Below are positions 47,418 through 57,045 of a stretch of DNA of 64,000 nt, in pieces. The notes beneath the pieces were generated by a model. The model was not told the origin of the DNA and made no database searches. It saw nothing but the letters and a program-made list of their open reading frames with translations. Position 1 is the first letter of the stretch. Each line of letters opens with the position of its first letter. This stretch comes from Calliopum simillimum (taxonomy: Eukaryota > Arthropoda > Insecta > Diptera > Lauxaniidae). A program made the translations under genes and the position numbers. Location: positions 23,551,964 to 23,615,963 of the forward strand of contig OX638370.1 of the NCBI GenBank assembly GCA_951812925.1, read 5' to 3'.

Positions 47418-49298
47418 CTAAAATTGATCTTTTTTTGCTGTATTGGACGAAGGGGTTTGTCGTGACTCGCTCGTCCCTGCCACGCCCCGTTTTAAGTTTT
47501 CCCCTTTACATTTCGGACATGTCGGCGTTTTCGCTCCCTCGAGACCACATTTATAGCAAAAAGTGTTTCGAGGTGCAAGGCAGTCAATAAACGAATGTCC
47601 AGGCTCACGACAATTCCAACAAACCAATACGCGTGCAGTATTACGAGTCATTGCATACTTTTCATTTTCAATGGCATCTACAGAATCGAATACATCTTTT
47701 TCATCAATACTTTGTTGTTCCTGCTCATAGCAAACTTCACTAACGTGTGCTCTAGCACTGTACCGAGGCTGCGGCTGTAAATTTTGAAATATTCGCCCAT
47801 CACGCCTTGGAATAGCAGCTTCCGCTTCATGGCATTCTTTTCTCAGTTCTTCTACTAGAGTAACTTGACTCGAAAAAACTTGAAGCCGTAAACTCTCGCG
47901 AAGATTACGTTTAAGGATCTTTACCATATCATATTCTGAAATAGGACCTTTCAAGCGCGACCTAAGTTTTTGCATCACATGAAAATAGGAATCAATAGAT
48001 TCTACTGCCAGTTGTCTTCGCTCTACAAGATCACGCATAAATTCAAAATCACTATTGTTGCTCTGAAACTGTTTTACCAATGCAGATTTTAATGAAATCC
48101 AATCAGGTACATGATTACCCCGCACATACAACCAATACCATTCTTTCGCTTGCCCAGAAACTAATCTATGGAAATCTCGTAAAACTAACACCCAGTCTAC
48201 TCGATAATGATTTTGCAGATATTCTATTCTAAAAATGAAATCTTCTACTGTCATTTTGTTGGGGTCGCCATCAAACACAACATCCCACTGGTCAACTCTC
48301 GGCACGTTATATGGAAGACGATAATCATTATTATTATAAGCGGTGGTGGTATTTTGCCAATGGTTGCCTTGATTCGATTGTCCTGTATATGTGTTGTTTC
48401 TAGGTGGACGATACTGAGCACCACCAAAATCAACACCTCCACTAGCTAAATATGGATTTTGCATACCTAACGTATGATTATTTGAAGCGCCTAAATTTCC
48501 CTGCGTGGAATATGCCCCACTAATATTTTCATTTGGTCTATGACCTTGATAGTACCTATCTGCATATCTGTGGTGCGAATTTGTTGGCAAATTATCTTGT
48601 CCTTGTATATAACTGTGTTGTTGAGGTATGGAAGCATTTGGTACAGATTGGGTTGCAGAAATATGTGCCGCTTGTAAGGGTCGGATCAAGTCATTAATCT
48701 CTTTCATAAAATTTACAAAACTAGACTTCATGGTTTCTTCTAATGCACTCTGTTGAGAGGCACGAACAGATTCATGAGCTTGTGCAACAGCCAGATTTAT
48801 TGCGGAAACAACTTCACTGCTCAAAGCATTATTTTGAATTCTGTTATTTATCGGACCAGCTCTGGTATTTGATATTTCATTTGCATTAACTTGCGACAAA
48901 TTTAAATTACTTTGTAAATTCGGTGGAGGTCTAGTCAAATCAGGAATAGAATTTGAATTTCGATTGGCGATCAGATTTGGCCTTTTAGATATTGCCCCTA
49001 AACTATTTCTAGAAGGAATGTCTTGTGCTCTTATATCTGCTAAATTTGCATCTGCTGAATTTGCATCTGCTAAACATGCAGCACCTTCAGAGTTTTGAAC
49101 TGGCCGTTGGATAGAGAAAGATAAATCTCTGAACGTGTGGCCGTCAAAAATTGAATTAGGAGGCGAGTGCTGTACTGGCATCCTCGGATCGACAAACTCA
49201 AAATTCTCTAACTGTTGCCTATTAGTATCTGTCAATAAACTTCTTCTAATTGCACGGTTGCGTTGTTCCTTTTCCGCACTGTTCATTTTAAATTTCAC
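47418..49298 (-). CDS. gag: Gag polyprotein with capsid domain and zinc knuckle
   Basis: 626 residues. Residues 1-300 are Asn/Gln/Ser-rich and poorly structured. A retrotransposon capsid domain begins near Trp 338 ('WDVVFDGDPNKMTVEDFIFR') and runs to about 500. A CCHC knuckle, C560-x2-C-x4-H-x4-C573, is followed by a second Cys cluster from C581 (CYKCG...CPKC) that lacks the His of a classic knuckle. Gag assembles the particle and packages the RNA. The start at 49298 is the first Met after a long untranslated leader; a second Met four codons later is possible. The gene ends in TAG at 47418, just after a run of seven A on the sense strand, where ribosomes can shift into pol. Confidence 0.96.
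   Translation of the reverse strand: MKFKMNSAEKEQRNRAIRRSLLTDTNRQQLENFEFVDPRMPVQHSPPNSIFDGHTFRDLSFSIQRPVQNSEGAACLADANSADANLADIRAQDIPSRNSLGAISKRPNLIANRNSNSIPDLTRPPPNLQSNLNLSQVNANEISNTRAGPINNRIQNNALSSEVVSAINLAVAQAHESVRASQQSALEETMKSSFVNFMKEINDLIRPLQAAHISATQSVPNASIPQQHSYIQGQDNLPTNSHHRYADRYYQGHRPNENISGAYSTQGNLGASNNHTLGMQNPYLASGGVDFGGAQYRPPRNNTYTGQSNQGNHWQNTTTAYNNNDYRLPYNVPRVDQWDVVFDGDPNKMTVEDFIFRIEYLQNHYRVDWVLVLRDFHRLVSGQAKEWYWLYVRGNHVPDWISLKSALVKQFQSNNSDFEFMRDLVERRQLAVESIDSYFHVMQKLRSRLKGPISEYDMVKILKRNLRESLRLQVFSSQVTLVEELRKECHEAEAAIPRRDGRIFQNLQPQPRYSARAHVSEVCYEQEQQSIDEKDVFDSVDAIENEKYAMTRNTARVLVCWNCREPGHSFIDCLAPRNTFCYKCGLEGAKTPTCPKCKGENLKRGVAGTSESRQTPSSNTAKKDQF
47430..47436 (-). promoter_or_regulatory. 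-1 ribosomal frameshift heptamer A AAA AAA at the gag-pol overlap
   Basis: On the sense strand the gag codons GCA AAA AAA GAT give the canonical X XXY YYZ form with all A. A -1 slip at this point enters the pol frame, which has no stop from there to the pol coding region. The gag TAG follows four codons after the heptamer (GAT CAA TTT TAG). I see no strong hairpin or pseudoknot just downstream, where the sequence is very A/T-rich, so efficiency is unknown. Confidence 0.75.
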
Positions 49299-50171
49299 TA
49301 AAGTATATTTTTTTTAATAGTATTGTATAATTTTTCCAAAAAAAAAAATTTCTACAAAATCTTTAATTTATATTTTTGTTTTCCAAAACAAATTTCAAAT
49401 ATTTCCTTTAAATAGTGTTTTCCAACAAAAAAATTCAAATAAGAAGCTTTTATATTTAAATTTTATATAGATAACAGGAATAATATGAATTGGGGTACTT
49501 TAGGGATAAATCAAGAAATAAATTAAGCTGCATTTACTACGCTAAACAAAAACAAAAAAAAAATCTTGACAAAATTGTGACCGCCACAATAATATACACA
49601 ACTTAGAAAAACCGTGATCTCCAAAAAAAAATTTTTATTCATTAGTCATCAATGCATCGTAGTTTCTATAAAAAAACTAGGCCATTGATTAAATAAAAAA
49701 AAAATAACCGCAATAAAAAAAATCACAAAAATTTTCACACAAAAAAAAATCACCAAAAATAAATTTTAAAAATTTTGGTTTTAAAGTGTATCGTCCGAAG
49801 TCTTCAGTCTACACCTTTGCAATTGGCATAGTGATCAAAAGTTCACTGCCAAGTCAAAAGTGCTGAAGCAATTCAGTTCTTCACAGGAAAAATCAAAAAA
49901 AAAAAATTTATTTTCAAAATTTCTCAAAATAATGATTTGTCTTATGCCTTCAATATATGAGATGCAATTGGCCTTGTAAACAAGCGTTCACTGCTTAGTC
50001 ATCTCTAATGAAGCAAATAAGATTTACCACTTTATTTTGGAGCACGGATCCACAACTCTAATTCGCGTAAATAAATTTTTACGAAAAAAAACTATTGGTG
50101 TCATCAGCACAAAATCTGGAGTTAGATGTTTTACTCCTTAAAAAAGATAACTTTCAAAAAAAATCACAGCA

Positions 50172-50181
50172 TTGGGCGCCA
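50172..50181 (-). promoter_or_regulatory. Second, internal copy of the primer-binding site
   Basis: TGGCGCCCAA on the sense strand, identical to the LTR-adjacent PBS. It is part of a 21-bp direct repeat (50170-50190 and 50241-50261) that includes the ATAA spacer and the first bases of the LTR edge (TGTTA on the plus strand). Copying of the LTR/PBS junction to a site 71 bp inside is the simplest reading. Confidence 0.7.
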
Positions 50182-50242
50182 TTATTGTTATGGCGCACCC
50201 TAGAGATTTAGATGTCCCTATCTCCATGCTAATTATATTCCA

Positions 50243-50252
50243 TTGGGCGCCA
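50243..50252 (-). promoter_or_regulatory. Primer-binding site (tRNA-Lys)
   Basis: TGGCGCCCAA on the sense strand, 4 nt (ATAA) after the LTR end. It is complementary to the 3' terminal 10 nt of tRNA-Lys including CCA. Complementarity then stops (TGGAATA instead of CGTGGGG), shorter than the usual 11-18 nt. It primes minus-strand cDNA synthesis. Confidence 0.85.
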
Positions 50253-50256
50253 TTAT

Positions 50257-53200
50257 TGTTACCTACCCCTTAGTTATCGTATCGGAAGTGTCTGTCCGGC
50301 ATAGCAAGCTCAGTTAATGCGTGGGCGTAGTTGTTCGCCCTTTGACACTTCCGATCGTAGGACGGACAATAAAAAAAATCTTGTGCCAACGGACACTTTT
50401 AGTTTAAATCAAAAGACAGACAAATCACAACAATACTATGGCGGTAATTACCTGCAAAAATTTTATTTTTGTTCAGGGCCGATGTCATACCCTTTTCGCG
50501 TACCCTCCCTTCCATGGTGGCTAATTTTATTTTTTTGAGCCACCCCAAATTTTGGACTAATATGTCAGGCACGTAAACCTCTACAAATTGGTCTTTTATC
50601 GCAGCATCATTACTTTTTTATTATCCCAGCAGTTCCCCCAAAACGAGCCTTTAGCCATTCATACCCATTTTTCCAAAACCACAAAAAATCATAAAAGAAA
50701 ACCGAAAATAATAGCCACAAAAAAAAATCAAAGAATCCTTCAAAACATTTTTGACGATTTCATAAACTTTTCACTTGACCAAAAATGAAGCAAATATAGC
50801 ACTTTTCAAAAAAAAGAACCACACTGAACTCGCTTTTCTTTTCACAAAAAAAAAACTATTTTTTTTGTAGAACACCCTAAATTTTAAGTTTTTTTTTTTT
50901 TTTCTTTTAGACAATTTTTTTATCACGCGCCAACGATTACCCTAAGTTTTCCAGAACTACCAAAATCCGTAAATTTTTAATTAAAAAGAAAGATGATGAA
51001 ATTCGTTTGACTGAGTAAATTTTACTTTACAATTTTATTAAAAAAAATTAAGTTTTCTTAAATTAGGATTTCGATATTTTTTTTTTTATAGGGCACTTTC
51101 ATTATATTTCTTAAAATAGAATCAAAAAGAAATTAAACTTTATAATCAGCAGTATTAATTTTTAACAAAGCAAAAACATTAACAAACCATAAAATAACAA
51201 TAATCTCAAAAAAAAAACAAAGAGAAAAAAAAATATTTAATTCTAATACTTAAATATAATTTAAATAAAAAAGCTAGAAATTATTTCTTTTTCTGAACAA
51301 TTTCAAGAAAACACTAAACTAACCTATACAACCTAAATTTTGTTACCCTTTATAAGGCTTTCAATAAAAAAAACTCAAATATGATTTAATTTTGAAGAAA
51401 AACAACCCTACCTCGAAAGAGCTCTCTAAAGGGATAATGGGGGTTTTCAAAAATTGTTCATCTCAATATTCAAAAAGAAATTCCTAATGGTTGTATAAAT
51501 TTTACATTAAGAAAAACTGTACTACAAAAAAAAAGTTTGGCTTTTAATTCTTATTCCTATCTAATTTTTCTTTAATTTTATCAAAAATTTCTAGTTTTAA
51601 TTTTTTTTTTATATTTTTGTTTTTTTTATCTAAATTTTCCTAATTTAATTGTTATTTTTTTATTTTAAATAAATCCTTTGAACTTATTTTTACTTTAATT
51701 TTTAATTTTAATACAAAATACGCGAAAGCAATAAATCTTTCAAAATAAAGCCACTTAGCTGGTACTCCTTCAATCCAGGAAAAAATATACAGGATCCTCT
51801 CAGGACTCGTTCAGGATCTTTGTTTTCTGCTTTTTACGCAAAACTTCTCTTTAGCTGCATCCGTGGATAATTAATCCCATATAAAAACTATATGAATTTT
51901 TGTGCCTTTTTACTGCGTTCTTTTTATTATTTTTGTCAGAAAATTTAAATTTTTTTTTATTTTGTTTTTATATGTTTAAAATCGTTTTGTTTTAAATCAT
52001 TTTTGTTTCACTTTGAAACAGGCATAAATTTGTTTCGTCACAATGTCCTTTGCGGATCTTTACTTTATGTGAACACTATTTCTTCGTACTTTATTAAAAT
52101 TTTTACTTTTAATTAATAAAATACTTTTTATTTTTATTTTTCGTTCACTTCGATCTCACGTAAATAAACTTCGCGCACTTGCAATTTCAAAAGTTTATAA
52201 AAATGTTTTAATTGATTTAATTTTTTTAAATTTTAAATGTCCTTTTACTTGACTTGGACAATTGCAAGGATTACTTCACGATTTTATTTTATTTTTTTTT
52301 ATTTCAAAGGAACTGACGAAACGATTTAAATTTAAATGCCCGACGATTTATACTGCTAAAAACTGACTCACACAATCTTTCAATCGAACTTATTTCATCA
52401 CCTTCCTTTTCGTTTAAAAAAAAAATCGGGATAAGATGTTGGTAGTTCTGAAAATTACGTGATTGCCTATCGGGTGATCGTAACAGTTCTTGGGGTTAAT
52501 ATCCTTAGCTAAAAGAGCCTTGGAATTCAATTTTTTTATACATAGGCTAATGCATTGGAATTTTTTATAAATAGGTTAAGAATAGCGAGTTTCGTTATTT
52601 TGGCTATGCATAAACTAACCGTATTTGAAATTATTTATATTTTTTTGCATGAGTTAAATGAAGAAATTTGATTTTCTTTTTTTTAAAACTTCTCATAAAT
52701 ATTTTTTTATGTCCTTGGCATACCAAGGATGTCTTTGACCCCAAATTACCGAAACATTATCTACAGAAAAAATATCTGGAACCGAAAGCGTAATGAAACA
52801 TATGATTTCCCAACCATGGTATCAGGCGCGAAGACGCATATGACTGCAACAAAAAGTTCAGTGTGTTTTCTAATTGATCTCAACAAAAAAAACTTCTAAC
52901 TCTTTTGTTTTGATTCTTTCTAATGCAATGCACACGTACACGGATCATTGCAATTTGACCGTCGCGTGTGTGTATGTGTGTATTAGTGCAATAAAAAAAA
53001 ACCTTTTGGTTATGGCCTCGCTCATTGTTTACATTTTTTTTTGCAGACTTTTTTTGTTTTGCTTGTTTTTTTGTTTTTACCCCACACAGTTTTTTTAACA
53101 TAGTTTTTAACTACTAAGCATATAAAAGAAATTTTTGGGCAATAACAACAACAACATGGCATATGCAAAATTGACTGCACATATGTTATGAAGAATTAAT

Positions 53201-53305
53201 CTGCTGTTCATTCTTCTTTGTGGCAAATTAGTATCTTTTACTTAAGTTAAGATACGGTTTATCGATATGTATGAATTTTTTAAAATGCGACAGACACACG
53301 CTACA
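50257..53305 (-). repeat. 5' LTR of the retrotransposon (3049 bp)
   Basis: Functionally the 5' LTR because Gag and Pol run on the minus strand. It must carry the element's promoter and transcription start, but no TATA box, initiator or poly(A) signal can be picked with confidence in so A/T-rich a sequence. Equal to the 3' LTR except for one extra T at about 50889-50903. It also carries the outer 10-bp stem CGGAAGTGTC/GACACTTCCG. Confidence 0.97.
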
Positions 53306-53309
53306 GCTT
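53306..53309. repeat. Target-site duplication GCTT, right
   Basis: Directly follows the CA terminus of the LTR and equals 40662-40665. Confidence 0.85.
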
Positions 53310-53348
53310 TTTGTAAACTTTGCTCTTAATAAGTAAATAGTAACAAAT

Positions 53349-53422
53349 AGTCCTAAAATTATGCAACATTTTTTGCATGAAAATGCTGTTGCAATACAAA
53401 GCAACTAACATTTAGGAAGTCG
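53349..53422. repeat. Right arm of the inverted repeat bracketing the LTR element
   Basis: TCCTAAAATTATGCAACATT...TTTAGGAAGTCG is the approximate reverse complement of 40525-40597. Matching continues more weakly beyond both arms, so the original palindrome may have been longer. Confidence 0.7.
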
Positions 53423-54304
53423 GCCTTATTGTCAATAACTTCTTTTGGTCACCTTAAAAATGTCTTAAACCATTAGTAAAACTGATCTGAAAAAAAGAAG
53501 AAAAACTTGAAATCAAAATTTGTAGTTTGAATAGACGTCTCCGAAAATTTGTGTGCAAATCTCTTGACCAAATTATTCGTGCGTATAATGTGTTGTCTTG
53601 GCTCCTTCACATACATACATATATTGTCATTTCGGTTATATGTCTGAATGCATGTCCGTGTGTTGTTATTTTTTCTTCATCGTCTGCATCATCTTCCTCT
53701 ATTCTCTTTCATGCTCATCATGTAAATTGAGGTTATGTCATTTCTTGGCACAAATAATATTATTATTTAGTCTTTTTTTTCTCGTCATCGTCGTTTTTTC
53801 CCTACTTAAGAGAATGTCCCTGTCCATGCCCATGTTGTTTTTGCTTTAAACAATTGAACCGTCAAGTTTTTGTGTCAATCAATTTGGTACAGATTGTTGT
53901 TGCTTGAACGAGTAATGGGTTCATTATTTGCAAATTTCAAAATGTTCTCCTTGAGGGTTTGGCGAACGAATTTTCTTTGTTTGTCAACTTAATTTGGAAA
54001 TTGAAAATTTATTGAATTTGTATGTACATAAACAAGATGGACATTTTTAGAACGGAGAGAAAAAAAATTGTATTGAATTGTTAAATAATTGAGAAAAAAT
54101 GATATGCTTTTCAATTTCAATATAATAAACACACATTCTTATGGACTTTTGGGGGCATTACTTAATTCAATTGAAAGTTCTTTGTGAAAAATAAAACTGT
54201 TCAATAATTCAACTTCTTTCCTTCAAATTTTAGGAAATTTTTTTTTGGCATTTTGTTCCCCGAAATGGACTTAGGCCACTTTCAAAATAAAAGGCTCATA
54301 TATT
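53423..54304. other. Unassigned AT-rich DNA
   Basis: No gene or repeat recognised. The small frames at 53527-53849 lie in TCATC/TCTTC-rich DNA, overlap each other and have no domain. Confidence 0.45.
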
Positions 54305-54600
54305 AAGACAAAAATTTGTCCTACTTATTTTACTATGTTAGGATTGGGGTACGACTTTGCACAAAGCTAAAATTATTTTAACATTTTGCCATGTAGCCAG
54401 GTAAAATTATATGCAAAAAAAATTATATATTTTTCGTTTCCTTTTTGTTTCACATTTATCATTGTACCAGGGATGATAAATGAGCTTTCTATTTTGTACC
54501 AAATAGCAAAAAAAGTACTGTCCAAAAAGTACTAAGATTATTTAATACATTTGTTGTCAAATTCTGACCATTGGGCGATTCTAGTTAAGAATTAATACGT
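54305..54600 (+). repeat. Dispersed repeat family E, copy 2
   Basis: Matches 9140-9530 in the same direction: AATTTGTCCTACTTATTTTA, the GCCAGGTAAAATTA block, CATTGTACCAGGGATGATAA, CCAAATAGCAAAAAAAGTAC and TTGGGCGATTCTAGTT. It is shorter because two inner segments are missing. No coding capacity. Confidence 0.7.
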
Positions 54601-55810
54601 TATTTAATTCTTTGAGTTGTCCGAACAAAGTTAAGTTAAGTATTCGTTCTAGTGTAACATAGGTGTTTGAACACATCGAATATGCTGTCACCCCAAAAAT
54701 GCAGCTTTCATTAAGATTGTTTTTTCATAAAAGTTGGTAAAATACTTTGTTTGAGTTAATTTTTATCAAGGTTTTATCTAAGTATTATCTTCTAAAGCAG
54801 TTTTGAATCATTCGAATACTTGTTCCCTTTCCGAAATATGTGTCTGCCTGCCGAAAAGTATTTGATTATATATTTGTCGATATTCGAAATTATTCGGACA
54901 TTTTGGTCTGGATAAATTTACACGAAAAAAAAACCTTTGGAACTGCTTTATTTCTACATAGTAAATTTTACTACAATTTCAAGTTGATATAGTGACAACT
55001 CCCTTATAAAATGAATTTTACCTTATCGATTTAGAATTTTCGAATATGATAAAAATTTATGAATTGCGCCAGCTAAGAATTTTAACGTTAAAAAGGCTTT
55101 CAAAAAATGATATTATACTAAAGATTTTGTAAAATCTCAGATATGAAGCATAGACTTGGGAATGCAATGGTATTTTTTTGGACCAAAAATTTTTCATTTA
55201 TTTATGAAAATCCTTATTTCCAGTAGGTACTACATAAAAATTTAGCAAATACTCCGCCTCTGAAAAACTATAAAAAAATATGTGGGCACTATCCACAAGT
55301 GTAGGAACTATATCCCAGAAAATAATTGTGTAAATCGATATTGGTTCAAAAGTTATTAACAATATAGTACAGTTTTTGGTAGTTTTACCTAAAAAAGTTT
55401 TGCGGGATTTTTGCAAATGAGTTATTTTATAGATTTCGATGTGCTCTTTCAGAATTTCAACTTTGCTACCTCGAGTCGTGTTCGTTCGCCCCACCATATT
55501 GGAAAAATGGCATCCAAAATCAGTTTTTTACAAATATCTCTTTAACGGTTACAAAATATTGTTGTGCAATATTGTAGCTTATACAATTTTCTATAAAAAA
55601 TTAGCTCTTAATTGTTTCCGTACGACTTATAACTCAGGAGATATCCTTATTCAAAATTTGGAAAAAATTAGTAAATTGTGCATGCCGCTTATGAGTGGGC
55701 ACAGTGATGTGTTGAGCTTTAAATTACGATAACTCATGAACGGTGAGTCACACGTCCAAAGTAAAAACACCTATTTATAGGAAATTACTTCCATTATAAG
55801 CCTCATTTAA
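54601..55810. other. Unassigned DNA next to a palindrome
   Basis: No coding signal. Motifs such as CTCATGAACGGTGAGTC (about 55734) also occur in the arms of the following palindrome (CTCATGAAGGGTAAGTC, about 56091). Part of this stretch may therefore belong to the same, larger element. Confidence 0.35.
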
Positions 55811-56280
55811 TTTTCACATGACCTATAGTTTACGAGATATTTTGTCAACAAACCTAAAATTTAGAAAAAAACCGTTTTTCAAAATAGCTTCAAAACGGTT
55901 CGTTCTAGAAAAAAAAAAAAAAATTTATCGCATTTTGTAGAAAGTTCAATTCTCTTTAAGGGTCTCTCCGGACTGTTTTTTCGTTCGACTTACCGTTCAT
56001 GAGACATCGCGTCTTGAAAATTATTCAAAATTGAACATTATACTATGCTCCATACTATGTTCAATTTTGAATGATTTTCAATTCGCGATATCTCATGAAG
56101 GGTAAGTCTGAAGAAAAAACAGTTCGGAGAGACCCTTATAGGGAATTGAGCGTTCTACAAAATGCATGAAAAATTTTTTTTCTAGGACGAACCGTTTTGG
56201 AGCTATTTTGAAAAAATGTTTTTTTTCTAAATTTTAGGTTTGTTGAAAAAATATCTCGTAAACTATAGGTCATGTGAAAA
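55811..56280. mobile_element. Foldback/palindromic element of about 470 bp
   Basis: The left arm starts TTTTCACATGACCTATAGTT, and the right arm ends AACTATAGGTCATGTGAAAA at 56280. Arms of about 225 bp (55811-56039 and 56057-56280) are imperfect reverse complements, including CAAACCTAAAATTTAGAAA, AACCGTTTT and GGGTCTCTCCGGACTGTTTT against their complements. The loop is short. No coding capacity; target duplication not visible. Arm divergence suggests greater age than the foldback at 35129. Confidence 0.8.
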
Positions 56281-56329
56281 AAATAAAATCCAGCCAAGAT
56301 GGCGCACTTGAGAAATTTTTGCCCATTAA

Positions 56330-56572
56330 CCTTACAGTATATTTTTTTCTGAAAAAATTCAAGTGATATTTTCCTGACTGTAAAGTTAAAAAAAATAAAA
56401 AAAATTGGTATTCGAACCGGGGATAGATTACAATTACAAACTTGTTAGACCTCGACACCACTTACCTGTATGACGAAAAGCATTAAATTTGTATATTAAG
56501 CACATGAGTGTCCAAGATTAATATTTTTACTTGAATTATAAAGTAAAAATGGTTATATTTACATATCGTCGG
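56330..56572 (-). repeat. tRNA-derived SINE-like repeat, copy 1
   Basis: Read on the minus strand: AAGTGGTGTCGAGGTCTAAC, then a spacer and CCCCGGTTCGAATACCAATT. The first block resembles a decayed A box (GTGGTGTAG...), and the second contains a B box (GGTTCGAATACC). Copy 2 shares these plus the downstream body. Tail and body are A/T-rich. The tRNA of origin is not identified. Confidence 0.5.
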
Positions 56573-56576
56573 GTTA

Positions 56577-56805
56577 AAACTACAACTAGAATTCTACATA
56601 TATTGATGTTTTGAGTTAAGTATACAGACACATGAAGAAAAAATGGATCTATGCCCTAGTCTAGTTGGTTTTGTGAAATGTAGTCGCCATCCAATTTTAT
56701 ATACAGAATAAAAAGTAGAAATCTGCAAATGCCATACAAAAAACAAATTTCAAAAAACTTAAAACATAAAAAATGTAGATGTCTAGTTGTAGTTTTAACC
56801 CGACG
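56577..56805. mobile_element. 229-bp MITE with CGTCGGGTTAAAACTACAAC termini
   Basis: Twenty-four perfect bp of inverted termini (opening CGTCGGGTTAAAACTACAAC), continuing with mismatches, flanked by ATAT on both sides (56573-56576 and 56806-56809). It sits between two SINE-like copies that run in the same direction. No coding capacity. Confidence 0.85.
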
Positions 56806-57045
56806 ATATATTTTTCTGATATTTAACTGACTGTAACGCTAAAAAAAAATATGAAACGAACTGACCGCACTAGGGTTCGAACCGCGGTCCTTCCGTGTGA
56901 TGGATAGAAAAAAAAATTATTTTTGCTTACAAACTTGTTAGATTTCTACACCACTGACTTATATGTTAAGAGGTATAGAATTTGTATACGAAGCAAATGT
57001 CTATCCAAACACAAATATTTTTACTAGAATTATAAAGTTAAAATG
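56806..57045 (-). repeat. tRNA-derived SINE-like repeat, copy 2
   Basis: On the minus strand: TCAGTGGTGTAGAAATCTAA, later CACACGGAAGGACCGCGGTT and CGAACCCTAG, giving a tRNA-like run from an A-box-like motif to a good B box (GGTTCGAACCC). Spacing between them exceeds that in tRNA because of an A/T insertion. Shares ACAAACTTGTTAGA and TTTTTACTNGAATTATAAAG blocks with copy 1. Confidence 0.55.

Larger units (their letters stand above)
49299..50256 (-). other. 5' untranslated leader of the retrotransposon
   Basis: 958 bp between the 5' LTR and gag, with many A-runs. It contains two direct repeats on the plus strand, GCAATTGGCATAGTGATC... (49819) and GCAATTGGCCTTGTAAAC... (49964), each followed by GTTCACTGC and AGTCA. 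They lie about 145 bp apart and could be packaging or host-factor sites. The LTR-proximal 90 bp hold the PBS and its duplicate. Confidence 0.8.
40666..53305 (-). mobile_element. Complete Ty3/Gypsy-type LTR retrotransposon, Osvaldo/Ulysses-like
   Basis: A 12,640-bp element with TG...CA long terminal repeats, GCTT target duplication, tRNA-Lys type PBS, Gag and Pol on the minus strand. Both genes are full length with catalytic motifs present. The domain order protease-RT-RNase H-integrase defines Metaviridae. The very long LTRs and the Gag with 'CWNCxxxGHSFxDC' knuckles recall the Osvaldo/Ulysses group of flies, which is inference. No env: only 414 bp separates pol from the 3' LTR. Near-identical LTRs and open frames point to a recent insertion that may still be competent. 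Confidence 0.97.

Noticed and set aside
40726..53101. Small frames found twice (40726/50317, 40997/50588, 43282/52874) as a conserved gene pair
   Set aside because: They lie in the two LTRs and are identical only because the LTRs are recent copies of each other.
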